Source of the DNA: Gnetum montanum
Lineage: Eukaryota; Streptophyta; Gnetopsida; Gnetales; Gnetaceae
Direction: 5' to 3'
DNA length: 64,000 bases
NCBI GenBank assembly: GCA_015680685.1
Contig: MNCI01022155.1
Coordinates: 671,340-735,339 of the forward strand
The notes beneath the pieces were generated by a model. That model was not told the origin of the DNA, ran no database searches, and saw nothing but the letters and a program-made list of their open reading frames with translations. Numbering within the stretch: position 1 is the first letter of the stretch; every line of letters starts with the position of its first letter. Positions 10,100 through 19,070 of this stretch are shown piece by piece. Position numbers and translations under genes: made by a program.

Positions 10100-11094
10100 A
10101 ATTAGCTAGAGCAAGTTCACTCCAATGGAAAAGTCACCTTCCAAACACTAAATCTAGATATTATGATAAGACAAATGATATGCTAGAAAACAAGAAAGCT
10201 AGCTATCTTCAATTATTTCAAGAATATTACAGTAAGGTTCAACAACCAATAAAACGCCCAAACACAACCTCTCTCACACTCAAACAATGTTGTAGAGCAT
10301 GAGTTTCTACAACTACATAATGGTTGTTCTTAATATAAGATACAACCAATAGAGAATCTCTCTCACAGCCTGGGATAGATCTCAACACACAAGCAAGACA
10401 AAAGATACAAGAACACATAGGCCAATACACCCACATAGGCCTTGGAGTTGCAACCACACATGTACTTACTTAATGTGTTCTATAACACTCTTGCTAAGCT
10501 CTCATCAACTCAAGAGCTCTTACCAAAATATCTCTCCATGACATCTCATGACCTCTCATGGTCACAACACATATTTATTGGTAAAACAAGGCAAGATACC
10601 TAGGAAACCTTCCCCAAGAATAACTTGAAGATCCCATGTTGTTTCCATCTTTTTCCACTTTTTCTTGGCTATTTTCTGAATTGGAACAAGCAATTTTGAA
10701 AGTTTCCCTAGTTGTACAAGTCGTCTCTAATCTCCTTGGGTTATCTCTTGCCAAAATAAAACTTTTAGGAGAGATGTGTCCTGAGTGTGAGATACATCTC
10801 CTTCATGGGTGAGATGTATCCTCTTAGTTAAGACATCTCACCTAAGACGTCCCAACTCCACTTTGGAGAGACATCTCAAGTAGTTTTGAGAGATCTCTTG
10901 TTCAAGGAGAGACATCTCTTGGGAATACTCAACTCTTGTTAAAGATGTCTCCTGCATGTTCTAGACGTCTCATGTGAAGTCCTAGCTCTTAGACAAGACA
11001 TCTCTTTGGTCTCCAATATGTCTCCATAGAGTTTGAAACTTGAAAAACTATATGTAGGGAAGAGAACAAGAGAATTTGAAGAGGTGTCCCTACA
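10100..11094 (-). repeat. Element G 5' LTR
   Basis: The stretch between the primer site and about 11,094 is taken as the single LTR; on the minus strand it would begin TGTAGGGACACC. The inner edge follows from the primer site, but the outer edge is not confirmed because no second LTR is in the window. It holds a palindrome array (10,771-11,034) and, downstream of it on the minus strand, a TATA-like AATAAATATG near 10,565-10,575. Confidence 0.5.
10771..11034 (-). promoter_or_regulatory. Array of GAGACGTCTC-like palindromes in element G LTR
   Basis: About a dozen copies of a 10-bp palindrome-like word lie in about 260 bp: GAGATGTGTC, GATACATCTC, GAGATGTATC, AGACATCTC, AGACGTCCC, GAGACATCTC, AGAGATCTCT, AGATGTCTCC, AGACGTCTC and others. 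Most differ from GAGACGTCTC by CpG-type transitions. The array lies upstream of the TATA-like site on the minus strand, as expected for an upstream activating region. Confidence 0.6.
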
Positions 11095-11462
11095 CCAATG
11101 ATAATGATGATGAGATGTATGTAATTTTCCAAAAACTTGCTACCATTCAAGGCCCCTTTCTATTTGCAGGAGTGTTACATAGCCATCTACAAGAAATTCT
11201 TGTATCGTAGGATCCCACAGTTTGAATGGAAGACCTGAAAATTGTTAAAAGAGTCAAGAAATTTAATTGACAAAGTGGAATGTTCAATACATAATGCAAT
11301 AGGTTATCCTAAAAGCAAAATAATCTAAGTTTGTAGTTAAAAATGTTATCTCATGCAAAATAACAAACACAAGAGACATGATTGCATGGTAAAAGCCTCA
11401 AAGGATAGAGGGAAACATTGATGGGACTCAATTGAGCAATAAAAGTGTTCACTTATAATGAG
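11095..11462. other. Flanking DNA left of element A; no gene seen
   Basis: No coding signal. The last 20 or so bases before the target duplication resemble the sequence near 24,580-24,600 (ATAATGAG next to GGATCC once element A is removed). Element A therefore appears to have inserted into the 3' flank of the repeated block at 22,189-22,500. Confidence 0.4.
11458..11462. repeat. Element A target site duplication, left copy
   Basis: ATGAG here and at 22,189-22,193, immediately outside the two LTR ends. Five bases is the normal duplication length for Ty3/gypsy integration. Confidence 0.8.
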
Positions 11463-12315
11463 TAATGAGTGGTGAGGTACCCCTATGCTCAACCATACGA
11501 ATACAAGCATGTACATGTGATTTGGTCGAACTCCGCAGACAGACTAGTTGTGCAACCTAAATAGTTATATGTTGGTTGCAGTTCACTATCTTCCCACCTA
11601 GACTAGTATTTACTTTTTCATGTATGGTTTAGTCCAGAGTGAGGTATATGATGTGATTTCTAACACTAAGCTACTTCTAGAGACAATTAAAAATAATCTT
11701 GATTAAGCTAATAAGTAATGTGAAGTAAAACCTAAAATAGCTTAAGTGCGATGATCATTTGTCCTTAATCATTTGTACACATCTTGGACCTCGTGTACTA
11801 TTTCTGGGATTACCATGCACACATTACTTGAGCACTACTAGATACACTATTGGATTACCAAGTAGTTACACTTGAATGTTTGTGATTAAGACGTACTCAT
11901 TTTGCATTAACAACAGGAATAGTAAATGATAATAAAGAAATATTAACTAAGAAATAAATAAATAATAATTAACAATTAAACAATTAAAAACTAAGTGAAT
12001 GCTGCAATGATGAAGTAATCTCAATCTTTTTTGCCAATTGTGTGCATGTCCAACTACGTCACATTCGAACAAAGGTTCCGTACAATTCAATGCATCACAC
12101 TGCGAGCATGCACTAAAAACTAACTAAAAATTGATAAAAGACTTGACCCCTAAGGACTTACCAACCAACTTCTTTTTTGTGTGCTTGAGTGCTATATTTA
12201 TAGGCTAACACAAGAATCACAATATCATGTATTCAATATCATTATCTAGACTGCAATATCACGTACTCGATATTGAGTATCTGATATCGGGGGCCTAGCA
12301 AACTATGATTCATCA
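11463..12315 (-). repeat. Element A 3' LTR
   Basis: Direct repeat of 21,346-22,188, aligned over its whole length with many transitions. On the minus strand it starts TGATGAATCATAG at 12,315. The U3 carries GATATC-type palindromes at 12,221-12,290 and a TATA box CCTATAAATATAG at 12,204-12,192. The terminal CA is mutated to TA at 11,463. Confidence 0.9.
12192..12290 (-). promoter_or_regulatory. LTR promoter: palindrome array plus TATA (3' LTR, element A)
   Basis: On the minus strand, four or five ATATC/GATAT words spaced about 10-20 bp apart (12,290 to 12,221) precede CCTATAAATATAG (12,204-12,192) by about 17 bp. The words are decayed versions of the palindrome seen intact at 28,637-28,708. 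The same layout is present in the 5' LTR at 22,066-22,163. Confidence 0.65.
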
Positions 12316-12325
12316 TACCCCCACG
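12316..12325 (-). promoter_or_regulatory. Element A polypurine tract
   Basis: The minus strand reads CGTGGGGGTA immediately before the 3' LTR, the position at which plus-strand DNA synthesis is primed. Element C has the cleaner form CATGGGGGTA at 62,211-62,220. Confidence 0.75.
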
Positions 12326-12505
12326 ATTGAATAACAACTCATCTTCAAGTCAAACAATCAAAATGAGAATGAGTTCATTTGATATTGTAGTCGATAGGTA
12401 TAAGATTATTGACTAATTATGAATTATTTCATGTCACAGTTTGAAGTTAAACAAAAAAAAAATTAGGACACCAACACAAAATACAAAAGACAAAATTGTT
12501 GGAAC

Positions 12506-13771
12506 TCATGTGGTTCCTGGTGGTGGTGGCTCCTCCATGGGTCTCTTTCCCTTATCTTGTGCTCTAGGCTTTGGAAATGGATATCTTTGAAGGAGCACCT
12601 AAAATTTTTCTTCTTCGATTCGAGGATCATGTGCTATCCATGTTTATGTTCCAATATTTGATGGAGTCGACACCTTCCATGGACATGAAAGTTGTGGAAA
12701 TATCTAATTGGCTTTGATGTGCCAAGCTGCAAACAACTGTCATTCCTTCTCGTAGGCTCTGGCTTTATCTCTACATTCTTGGTAATTTGTGAGTCATCAA
12801 GCCAATACCGTGACATATTTTTATCCTTGGTAGCTGGCTTTGACCACCTCTAACTCAAAATTTGCTACCTCTAATTTCTGCAATGTCTTCTTATGTTTAG
12901 CAAATTCTACTTCATACTTGGCATAGGTGGCTACTACCTGTTTCTCTAACTTTGTCCTTGGGCATCCTGCTGTTAACATGGCTAAGTTGGCATACCCTAG
13001 GTTTGCCAATTCCATGTACTCAGTGAGATCCTAGATTTGTAGGTCTTGACTCTTTAGTTCTGCTTGGTGGGTAAAGGCGTAAGTATCCAGTATGGCCAGC
13101 CAGTTAGCACTAAGAGTGTTGATATGGGTCTTGGCCATATGGATTTTTTTTCAATGATCTGCTTGTACATCCACTTGATCATGGAAATGTTCTTTCATCT
13201 TCTCATGTCTCTTAGCCTCATTCTGCCATGTGCTTATTTCAATAGTCATCTTCTGATGGATCACATGTACCTCCTCCATTGAGAGGGTCTTGTTTTCTTT
13301 AGCTAAGTGATTCATGTTTTGGTTGACCCTTATTAATTATTCTCACATTTGCTAGAAATTCTCCTCGAGAAAATTCTTTTATTTTTCTATTATGGTCAAC
13401 TGGAGATTCTCAGCGGCAAGGTGTTTATTTTCTTCTTATAAGGCCTTGAGTGCTTTGGCATGTGCATACATTTGGGCTTGTGCCTTTGAAGCATCCCAAT
13501 CAGCCTTCTCTTTTTCCTTTGCCACCCTTTTATTCTCCTCTAACAATTTATTCAGTTACTTTGTCCAAAATGACTCTAGTTGTTAGGTTGAAATAAGTTG
13601 GGACAGATCCCGCTGTGCAGCTTGCAGGGCAACGAACTTCTCTTGGAGTCTTCTCAACTCGTCCTTAACATGTTTGGCCCTAACCTCTACCATGACAAGC
13701 TTTCCTTTTATGGAAATGAGGTCTGATTGTGTTCCTGTGACATCTTAAGGAATGTCAAACAAGGACATCAT
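12506..13771 (-). pseudogene. Element A ORF3: coiled-coil protein
   Basis: One uninterrupted frame of 422 codons runs from ATG-ATG at 13,771 to TGA at 12,506, broken only by about ten in-frame stops and no frameshift. The protein begins MMSLFDIP and is dominated by long heptad-like helices (DELRRLQEKFVALQAAQRDL; KLLEENKRVAKEKEKADWD; LEKQVVATYAKYEVEFAKHK). It ends in a basic, Pro-rich tail (KGKRPMEEPPPPGTT). The same tail ends ORF3 in element B (MEEPPPLRTT). No known family recognised; it may be a particle-associated or structural accessory protein. The stops arise from CAA/CAG/TGG-type codons, so the copy is dead. Confidence 0.65.
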
Positions 13772-15527
13772 TGTACTAACCTAAATCGTCGGTGTAAGGA
13801 TGGAAGGAGAACAAACACCGAAAGATCTTTGGGCAGGCACAGTTGACCCTACCTTCGCTTGAGGGCAAGTTGGAAAAGAGAATGACGGAAGAGTGCCTTG
13901 GATGGTTTGTGCGCAAATCAACCAAGGACTTCGCCGAGGTTAAGCTACAGCTAGTGCTAGGGTTATCACAAATGGTGTCTTAAAATGTGAACAATGCATG
14001 TAAAATGTAAAAAGGATTGTAAATAGAATATAAGAAGAATGTAAACTGAACATAGTAAGTAGAATGTAAAAAAAAACATAAACTAAATATAAAACAAAGT
14101 AAACAGAAATAATGATTGGTCGACAAAACAAACTGAATTGTATTACTTAGAAAAAAGGTATGCACCAATCAAAGCGTAGCTACATGTGTGGGTAACAGGT
14201 CAAATGCCTAGCCCCGATGTGATGTGATGTGAGGTGATGATGTGATGTGATGTATGTGATAAGTACTTGGATGCCAGGAGTCAAGTGTGCCGAGCACCCA
14301 AGGATTGCTGGTTCTATATGTTCTCCGAATTGCCAATGTCTCTAGTTGCAGACCCCCCTTTCCTCTGGTTCATGTGAATTGACAGGGTATTTATAGGGCT
14401 GGGTCGGGCTCAGGTGTGGAATTCCAGAATGGAATCAACGGTTGGGATTTAACAAGAAAACAGATCCAGTGACACGTGTCCAATGGATAGTTGTGCATGA
14501 GTTGGATGTGTGTTGGTAAGAGTTGGATGTGTGTCGGCAAGCTACATTCTTGACTAAATACATTGCATTTTACAACTCATGGGTTACTCAAGCCCATGAA
14601 AGTACATTTAATTTAGACCATGAGGGCCTGTCATGCTGACAAATGGGGATTTACAATGAAATGTACAATAAGAGAAATTTGACCTGGCTCACTTGACCAT
14701 GGATTGAGTGTTGCGGGATGTCGAGATGTCGATTTGAGGTTGTTCGAGTCATCTCTATTTAACCAAGGCTTCCAACATGAGTTGATGTGCCTTTAGAGTT
14801 GAATTCAGCTTTAGTGTAAGTTGATTTTGTGGTCACGCTGCACTCACGCCCAATGTGACCTCTAGCGTGTGTCCAGTTTCCAGCGTGTTTAGTGTCCAGC
14901 ATGCCTAGTGTGTGGACGCTGCACTCATGCCCAGCATGACCTCCAGCATGAGTGAAGAAAACTTGACCTTTTACACCAAATTTTGATTTCTGAAGCCTGC
15001 GACTACTGTTTGGATGTGTTTAACTTTGGAATCTAGAATTTGAGCTTGGATTTGAGTGGTTTTGAGTAGGTCACACTGGCTATTTTTGGTAGGTCACGCT
15101 GTGGTCATGCTACAGCATGACCACAGCATAACCAGTAGCATCACCTACAAACACTTGTGAAAAGTTGCAATTTTTGACTTTTGGAACTGGAATTTTTTGG
15201 AGGTTTTGGAAGCTGGAGTTGGAGGTTGCAGATGCTAAGCCCGAGGATGCCTGAGGATGACCTGCATGTTCAAAATCAAGTCATTCTAAGTCATTTTGGA
15301 GGTTGTTTGAAGTTGTGAAAGTTGGTCATGCTAGAGGTCATGCTGCAGCGTGAGTGCAGCGTGACCATAACGTCCAACATCAATGTGAGTTCCCAAGTCA
15401 GCGTGAATGTCATGCGTTAGCCAAATTTTTGTCTCCAAAACATCAAAAGGGATTGAGTCATTTCCATTTCAAAGTGCTAGGCCAAAATTAGTGGTGTTTC
15501 AGTCATCACTTGTCCTATTTGCAGCAA
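13772..15527 (-). promoter_or_regulatory. ORF2-ORF3 spacer with putative ORF3 promoter
   Basis: This non-coding stretch on the minus strand holds, in order, an array of GGTCACGCTG/CAGCGTGACC words (15,420-14,831), a 21-bp tandem repeat (14,540-14,499), a palindromic G-box GACACGTGTC (14,471-14,480), a strong TATA box CCTATAAATA (14,398-14,389), a TGATG microsatellite (about 14,218-14,262) and the ORF3 start at 13,771. The layout looks like a complete promoter with a roughly 600-nt leader. The corresponding part of element B falls at an assembly break. Confidence 0.5.
14831..15420 (-). repeat. GGTCACGCTG palindrome array upstream of ORF3
   Basis: At least ten copies of a word related to GGTCACGCTG or its complement fall in three clusters (14,831-14,954; 15,067-15,140; 15,325-15,420). 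The centre holds an inverted repeat, arms 15,092-15,111 and 15,114-15,133, matching at 18 of 20 positions with a 2-bp spacer. Mismatches among copies are mostly CpG-to-TpG or CpA. Confidence 0.6.
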
Positions 15528-17025
15528 CTAATCCAAAACATCTTCATGTTCCGTAGGAATCATCGAGGGATCGGCTAATACTTGAGCATCGCATGCTCCC
15601 GTGAGATCCATCGGTGGCACAATAAAGACATTGAATGATTCTTTGATGTGATCTAGGACCACTTCTGTTGCTCCTGTTGCATCCTGATGTTGCATAATCA
15701 CTACTGTGGCATCTTCACCAGTTTTTAATTGCACTTGAAAAGATGCAACATTTCCAAAGATCTACTATGACCAATGTGATTCCACTCCTCTTGTTTGTAT
15801 AGAAACATTGCCCTGTGTGTGATCAATTGAGATCATGGGTTGTACAGCATCATCAATGACCTTGAAGAGGTTAGCCTCATCACGACTTCTCCAACTAATT
15901 GATTCTACGATGACCCTGAGGTGACTCATCGACGATTGATAATCTTGCAATGATGGTGGTGGTTGGTCTTACTAGCTTGTGGGTTGCGTGTTGGGCCTTG
16001 CTTCCTATTGACTGGGCCTTTTTTCTAGAAAGTGGCTAGGCCCTACTATTTGAGGTACAGTGGGCCCAACTATCTAGTCTTGCTAAAGCTCTAGTGTCTC
16101 ACCATCATCTTTCCTTGGTGCTGGTGGCTTCAGTAATTCAGCATACGAGGCATTTTGAGCTTTTCTAGGGGACGTCATTAGTGTACCCCAGAATTCCAAC
16201 ATGTTGGCATAGCTTCCTGATTAGACAGGGGAAAGGCAATATAAACTTTCCCATCTTATGTTCTTCAAACTGCCTCAATATTTCTATGAGATATAGATGG
16301 GGTAGGTTGGCATCAACCTTGCCCATCAGGATTGCACTTCCTTTGGCCACATAGGTGGAAATTATGTTTAATCCTTTTGTTGGGAAGAGGTGATATGTGC
16401 CAATTTTCAAATAGATTCTCTCTTCAAGGGTGAGTTCTCTATATGTTTTATCTTCTTTGCCATACACCCTTTTTAACCATATTTTCCATGCATCAGCATC
16501 AAAGCGAATAGACAGGTGAGCAACCTTGGACCTTGTATTTGGAAGGTTTAGAACTTCCAAAATGGCCTTAGTAGAGAAATTGACTGAAATCCCACCAATA
16601 TCAGTAGTGGTGCCTTCTTCCTTATTATGCCAAAATTGGTACGTCTCTCCCAAGTACCATTCTCCACTTTCTAAAAGAACAGGCCACAGTGGAGATCTTT
16701 TGAGTTGATCTCTAACTGACTTAGGGGAAAATTCGGTAAAGGGTCCAAAATTGAGTTCCACAATCATTGCAGCTAATGTGGACCTTTCCTGAATTGCTTG
16801 AACGCATTCCGGAGGCAACGTGAGATGTTGTCCTTGTTCCGGTGCCCTGCCTTCTCCACCTTTTGCATGCCCAAATTGTGTAGTAATAGGAGGTCCTTGA
16901 TGGATGTTGAATGATTGTGCCTCCTACTCTACATGCTCCATAGGAGGTCCTTGGCCCCTACCTCGCCTTGGCCATTTGGATGCACCTTGAGAGGGTTCTT
17001 CCTATTGTCCTCATTTAGGGGCCAT
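15528..17025 (-). pseudogene. Element A ORF2: plant-transposon-protein-like (env-position) ORF
   Basis: It starts at an ATG (17,025) directly after an AG, a plausible splice acceptor (TTATAG|ATGGCC). Three stops fall in the basic, Gly/Pro/Gln-rich N-terminus, then 217 open codons at 16,818-16,165 hold the conserved core: LWPVLLESGEWYLGETYQFW, ELTLEERIYLKIGTYHLFP and LPFPCLIRKLCQHVGI. These resemble the 'putative plant transposon protein' domain of Athila-type extra ORFs. A frameshift near 16,170-16,180 leads into a C-terminal half (SMSHLRVIVESISWRSRDEAN; VLDHIKESFNVFIVPPMDL) ending at 15,528. Total about 500 residues. It lies at the position of the env-like gene of Athila elements, but I see no convincing signal peptide or membrane span. 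Confidence 0.65.
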
Positions 17026-17060
17026 CTATAATCACACTAGGATCAATTGTTAGTAAATTC

Positions 17061-17150
17061 ATTTAACAAAATTTGATTTATACCTTACTCATTGTCTTTA
17101 ATGANAATTTAACAAAATTTGATTTATACCTTACTCATTGTCTTTAATGA
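17061..17150. repeat. 44-bp direct repeat around an N: unmerged contig overlap
   Basis: 17,061-17,104 and 17,107-17,150 are identical and flank a single N at 17,105. Exact duplication limited to the join indicates an assembly overlap that was not collapsed, not biology. Confidence 0.8.
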
Positions 17151-17384
17151 ATTCAATTCTTGCTTAGTGTGATTCAGATTTAGAAATTTTCAAGAAAATC
17201 TTCCTAAATATTTTAATGTTGGGTCCAATTTGATCAGGTGACTCCAGAAATAATTTCCACGGTTTGGGTGAAGGAATAAAATTGGTTTGGCATAAGTTCT
17301 TATCATTTTTTAAGATCACTTACCCCTATGATATCCTTCAGGCAATAGAAAATTTTGAGAAAACTATGTGCAACTTGGAGCGTA

Positions 17385-17400
17385 TCCTTCCCCCATGACT
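17385..17400 (-). promoter_or_regulatory. Internal polypurine-tract-like motif
   Basis: The minus strand reads CTCAGTCATGGGGGAAGG, near-identical to the LTR-proximal purine tract of element C (TTAGTCATGGGGGTA). Similar motifs lie at 19,050-19,065, 37,345-37,367 (E), 51,305-51,318 (D), 56,080 and 56,685 (B), 58,312 (B) and 62,785 (C). They could be extra plus-strand priming sites. Confidence 0.4.
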
Positions 17401-17575
17401 GAGTTAAACACTCTGAGTTTAAGTAGGTTTGATTGGAAGGAGAATTGGAGTGCTAATGAGCAAGATATTGATGTTTAAATGATAGGTGCGCAAGCTTGAA
17501 AATTCATGGAAGAAAATTGCAATAACTCCCCTTGCGTGAACAGTTGAAAGCGACATTGACGCATGCTAGGGAGGT

Positions 17576-17640
17576 CTATATATATAGGTTTTATGGACGC
17601 GACATCGCGTACATGCTAGCGCAGATCCGATATCGCATCC
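17576..17640 (-). promoter_or_regulatory. Internal promoter upstream of ORF2 (element A)
   Basis: On the minus strand, a GATATC/GACATCGCGTAC palindrome cluster (17,640-17,598) is followed 10-20 bp later by CTATATATATAG (17,587-17,576), then about 550 nt of leader before the ORF2 ATG at 17,025. The arrangement copies that of the LTR U3. Equivalent modules occur in elements B, D and E. Confidence 0.55.
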
Positions 17641-17899
17641 CTTCCAAAATAGGGTACTTGGAAAAATTGATAAATTTTTGAATTTCCATGGCCAAAAAGG
17701 AAAGATTTAAGGTAAATTTGAAAGGTCTGGGATAATGTTAAATAGACATCAAGGCACAAAAAGTATAATGACGTGGAATTATATAATGAAGTTCTTGAAG
17801 AGGGTGCAGAAAAAGGACATGTAGTCAGGTAGAGGAACGTTTAGGTTGAAATGATGATAAAGGAAAGAATAAATTTAGCAGTGTAGTACTTGGAGGGTA

Positions 17900-19070
17900 T
17901 AAGATGATGCAGTGCTATGCAATAAGTACAAATTACAAAAGTTACACAAGTGGATCCTCCCCAAAGTAGGCTCCAACCCATAATTCCCTTGCGTAACCAC
18001 ACCTTAAAATGTCCATAGGCACTATAAGGGTTAAATGCAGCTCGCACCTGTGCAACAAAACACACACATGTTAAGCACCACCGTGATGAGGTATGAATTC
18101 TATGCCACACAAGACACAAGTTAGAAATACTTAGACAGTGGGGTAAAACGAATCGTAGAAGGGATTGTAGAAATTGGGACATGAGCTAACTTACCTTGGG
18201 CACAATGAATCTTGATTGTGGGGCATGATTAATGTATCATTAGCCTTTTACTCCAAAATCAAGACCCAGTCCATACCTCTGACCAGTGACATCACATCAT
18301 TTCATCCATTGAGAGACAACCATAAGAGCATCATGACAACAAGTTGTACGATCACTTGGCTTTTTGTACAAGGGAGGAGTGATTTGAAATTTCTCTACGA
18401 CGCATTCTTCTTGATATTTTTCTTTGTTATTTTCCCTTCTTTGTTTTCTTTTTCTTCTTGTAGCCGCTTTGGCACTTTGTCATTTTCAACGGTGATCCAG
18501 AGAAGCCACCAACCTTTAGGAATGGATGCATGTCTTTCCAGTGGGATCCTCTAGAATAGCATTGAGTTCTTTATTGAGTGCCTTCATTGCTCTTACTCTC
18601 ATTTTTTGTTAGTTCTACAAGGATTTTAGTACAACCAAGTTGCATGATAGAACATATAGATGTCACCAAAGAGAATCCACAAGTCCCCTTGATGTTACAT
18701 CCTAGCCATTCCCTCTTAGTCCATCATTCTTCACTTTGGACATAATGAGTACAAAGTTACTTTAAGTTTTAATGATGACAAGAATATCATCGTACCTAGA
18801 GTAGAACCTCTTTTTAATAGAATGGGTGGGTGGATGTTGTGGGCTCACTATCCAAATAATTAGTCACCTATGACTTAATAGCATAGAAAAACACCTCAAC
18901 CAAAAAATTACATGAGTATTTTATTCACAGATGAGATTACCCTAAAAAACGTAAAAAAAACAATTAGAAAAGTGAAAAACTAGAAAATAAAATATTGTAA
19001 AATTAAAGAAAAGAAAAAACATTTACTAATTCTGCTTATTAGAATGGGGGGTATCCCCCATGACTAAACC
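17900..19070 (-). other. Conserved non-coding spacer between gag and ORF2 promoter
   Basis: No ORF, but blocks are shared with elements B, C, D and E. The best is the minus-strand reading AGCCTACTTTGGGGAGGATCC followed by CACTTGTGTAAC at 17,940-17,980; a second is the GGGATCC/CATGTCTTTCCAG area near 18,530, and a third the purine motif at 19,050-19,065. Small open stretches here are not conserved in frame between copies. Likely roles are RNA packaging, dimerisation or processing signals, but this is inference. Confidence 0.5.

Larger units (their letters stand above)
6560..11094 (-). mobile_element. Element G: truncated Ty3/gypsy chromovirus-like retrotransposon
   Basis: A minus-strand element reading LTR (about 10,100-11,094), tRNA-Met primer site, gag, protease, RT, RNase H and the start of integrase, then cut off against the viral leader at about 6,560. 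The 3' LTR and most of integrase are absent. RT wording (MCIDSREMNKIT, KFPIPRMDDILD, VMPFGLTNAP) is of the plant chromovirus branch. All coding parts contain stops. Confidence 0.75.

Noticed and set aside
14218-14262. TGATG repeats considered as a regulatory array
   Set aside because: Simple microsatellite-like slippage without palindromic structure, lying downstream of the TATA box.
17841-18182. Minus-strand 113-codon frame in the spacer of element A
   Set aside because: It overlaps the conserved block but is not open in B, C, D or E.
18216-18554. Plus-strand open frame in the conserved spacer, with a similar one at 57,549-57,746 in B
   Set aside because: A short match (TFVQGRS-type) is shared, but frames and ends differ between copies and the family is transcribed on the other strand; likely a by-product of conserved non-coding sequence.
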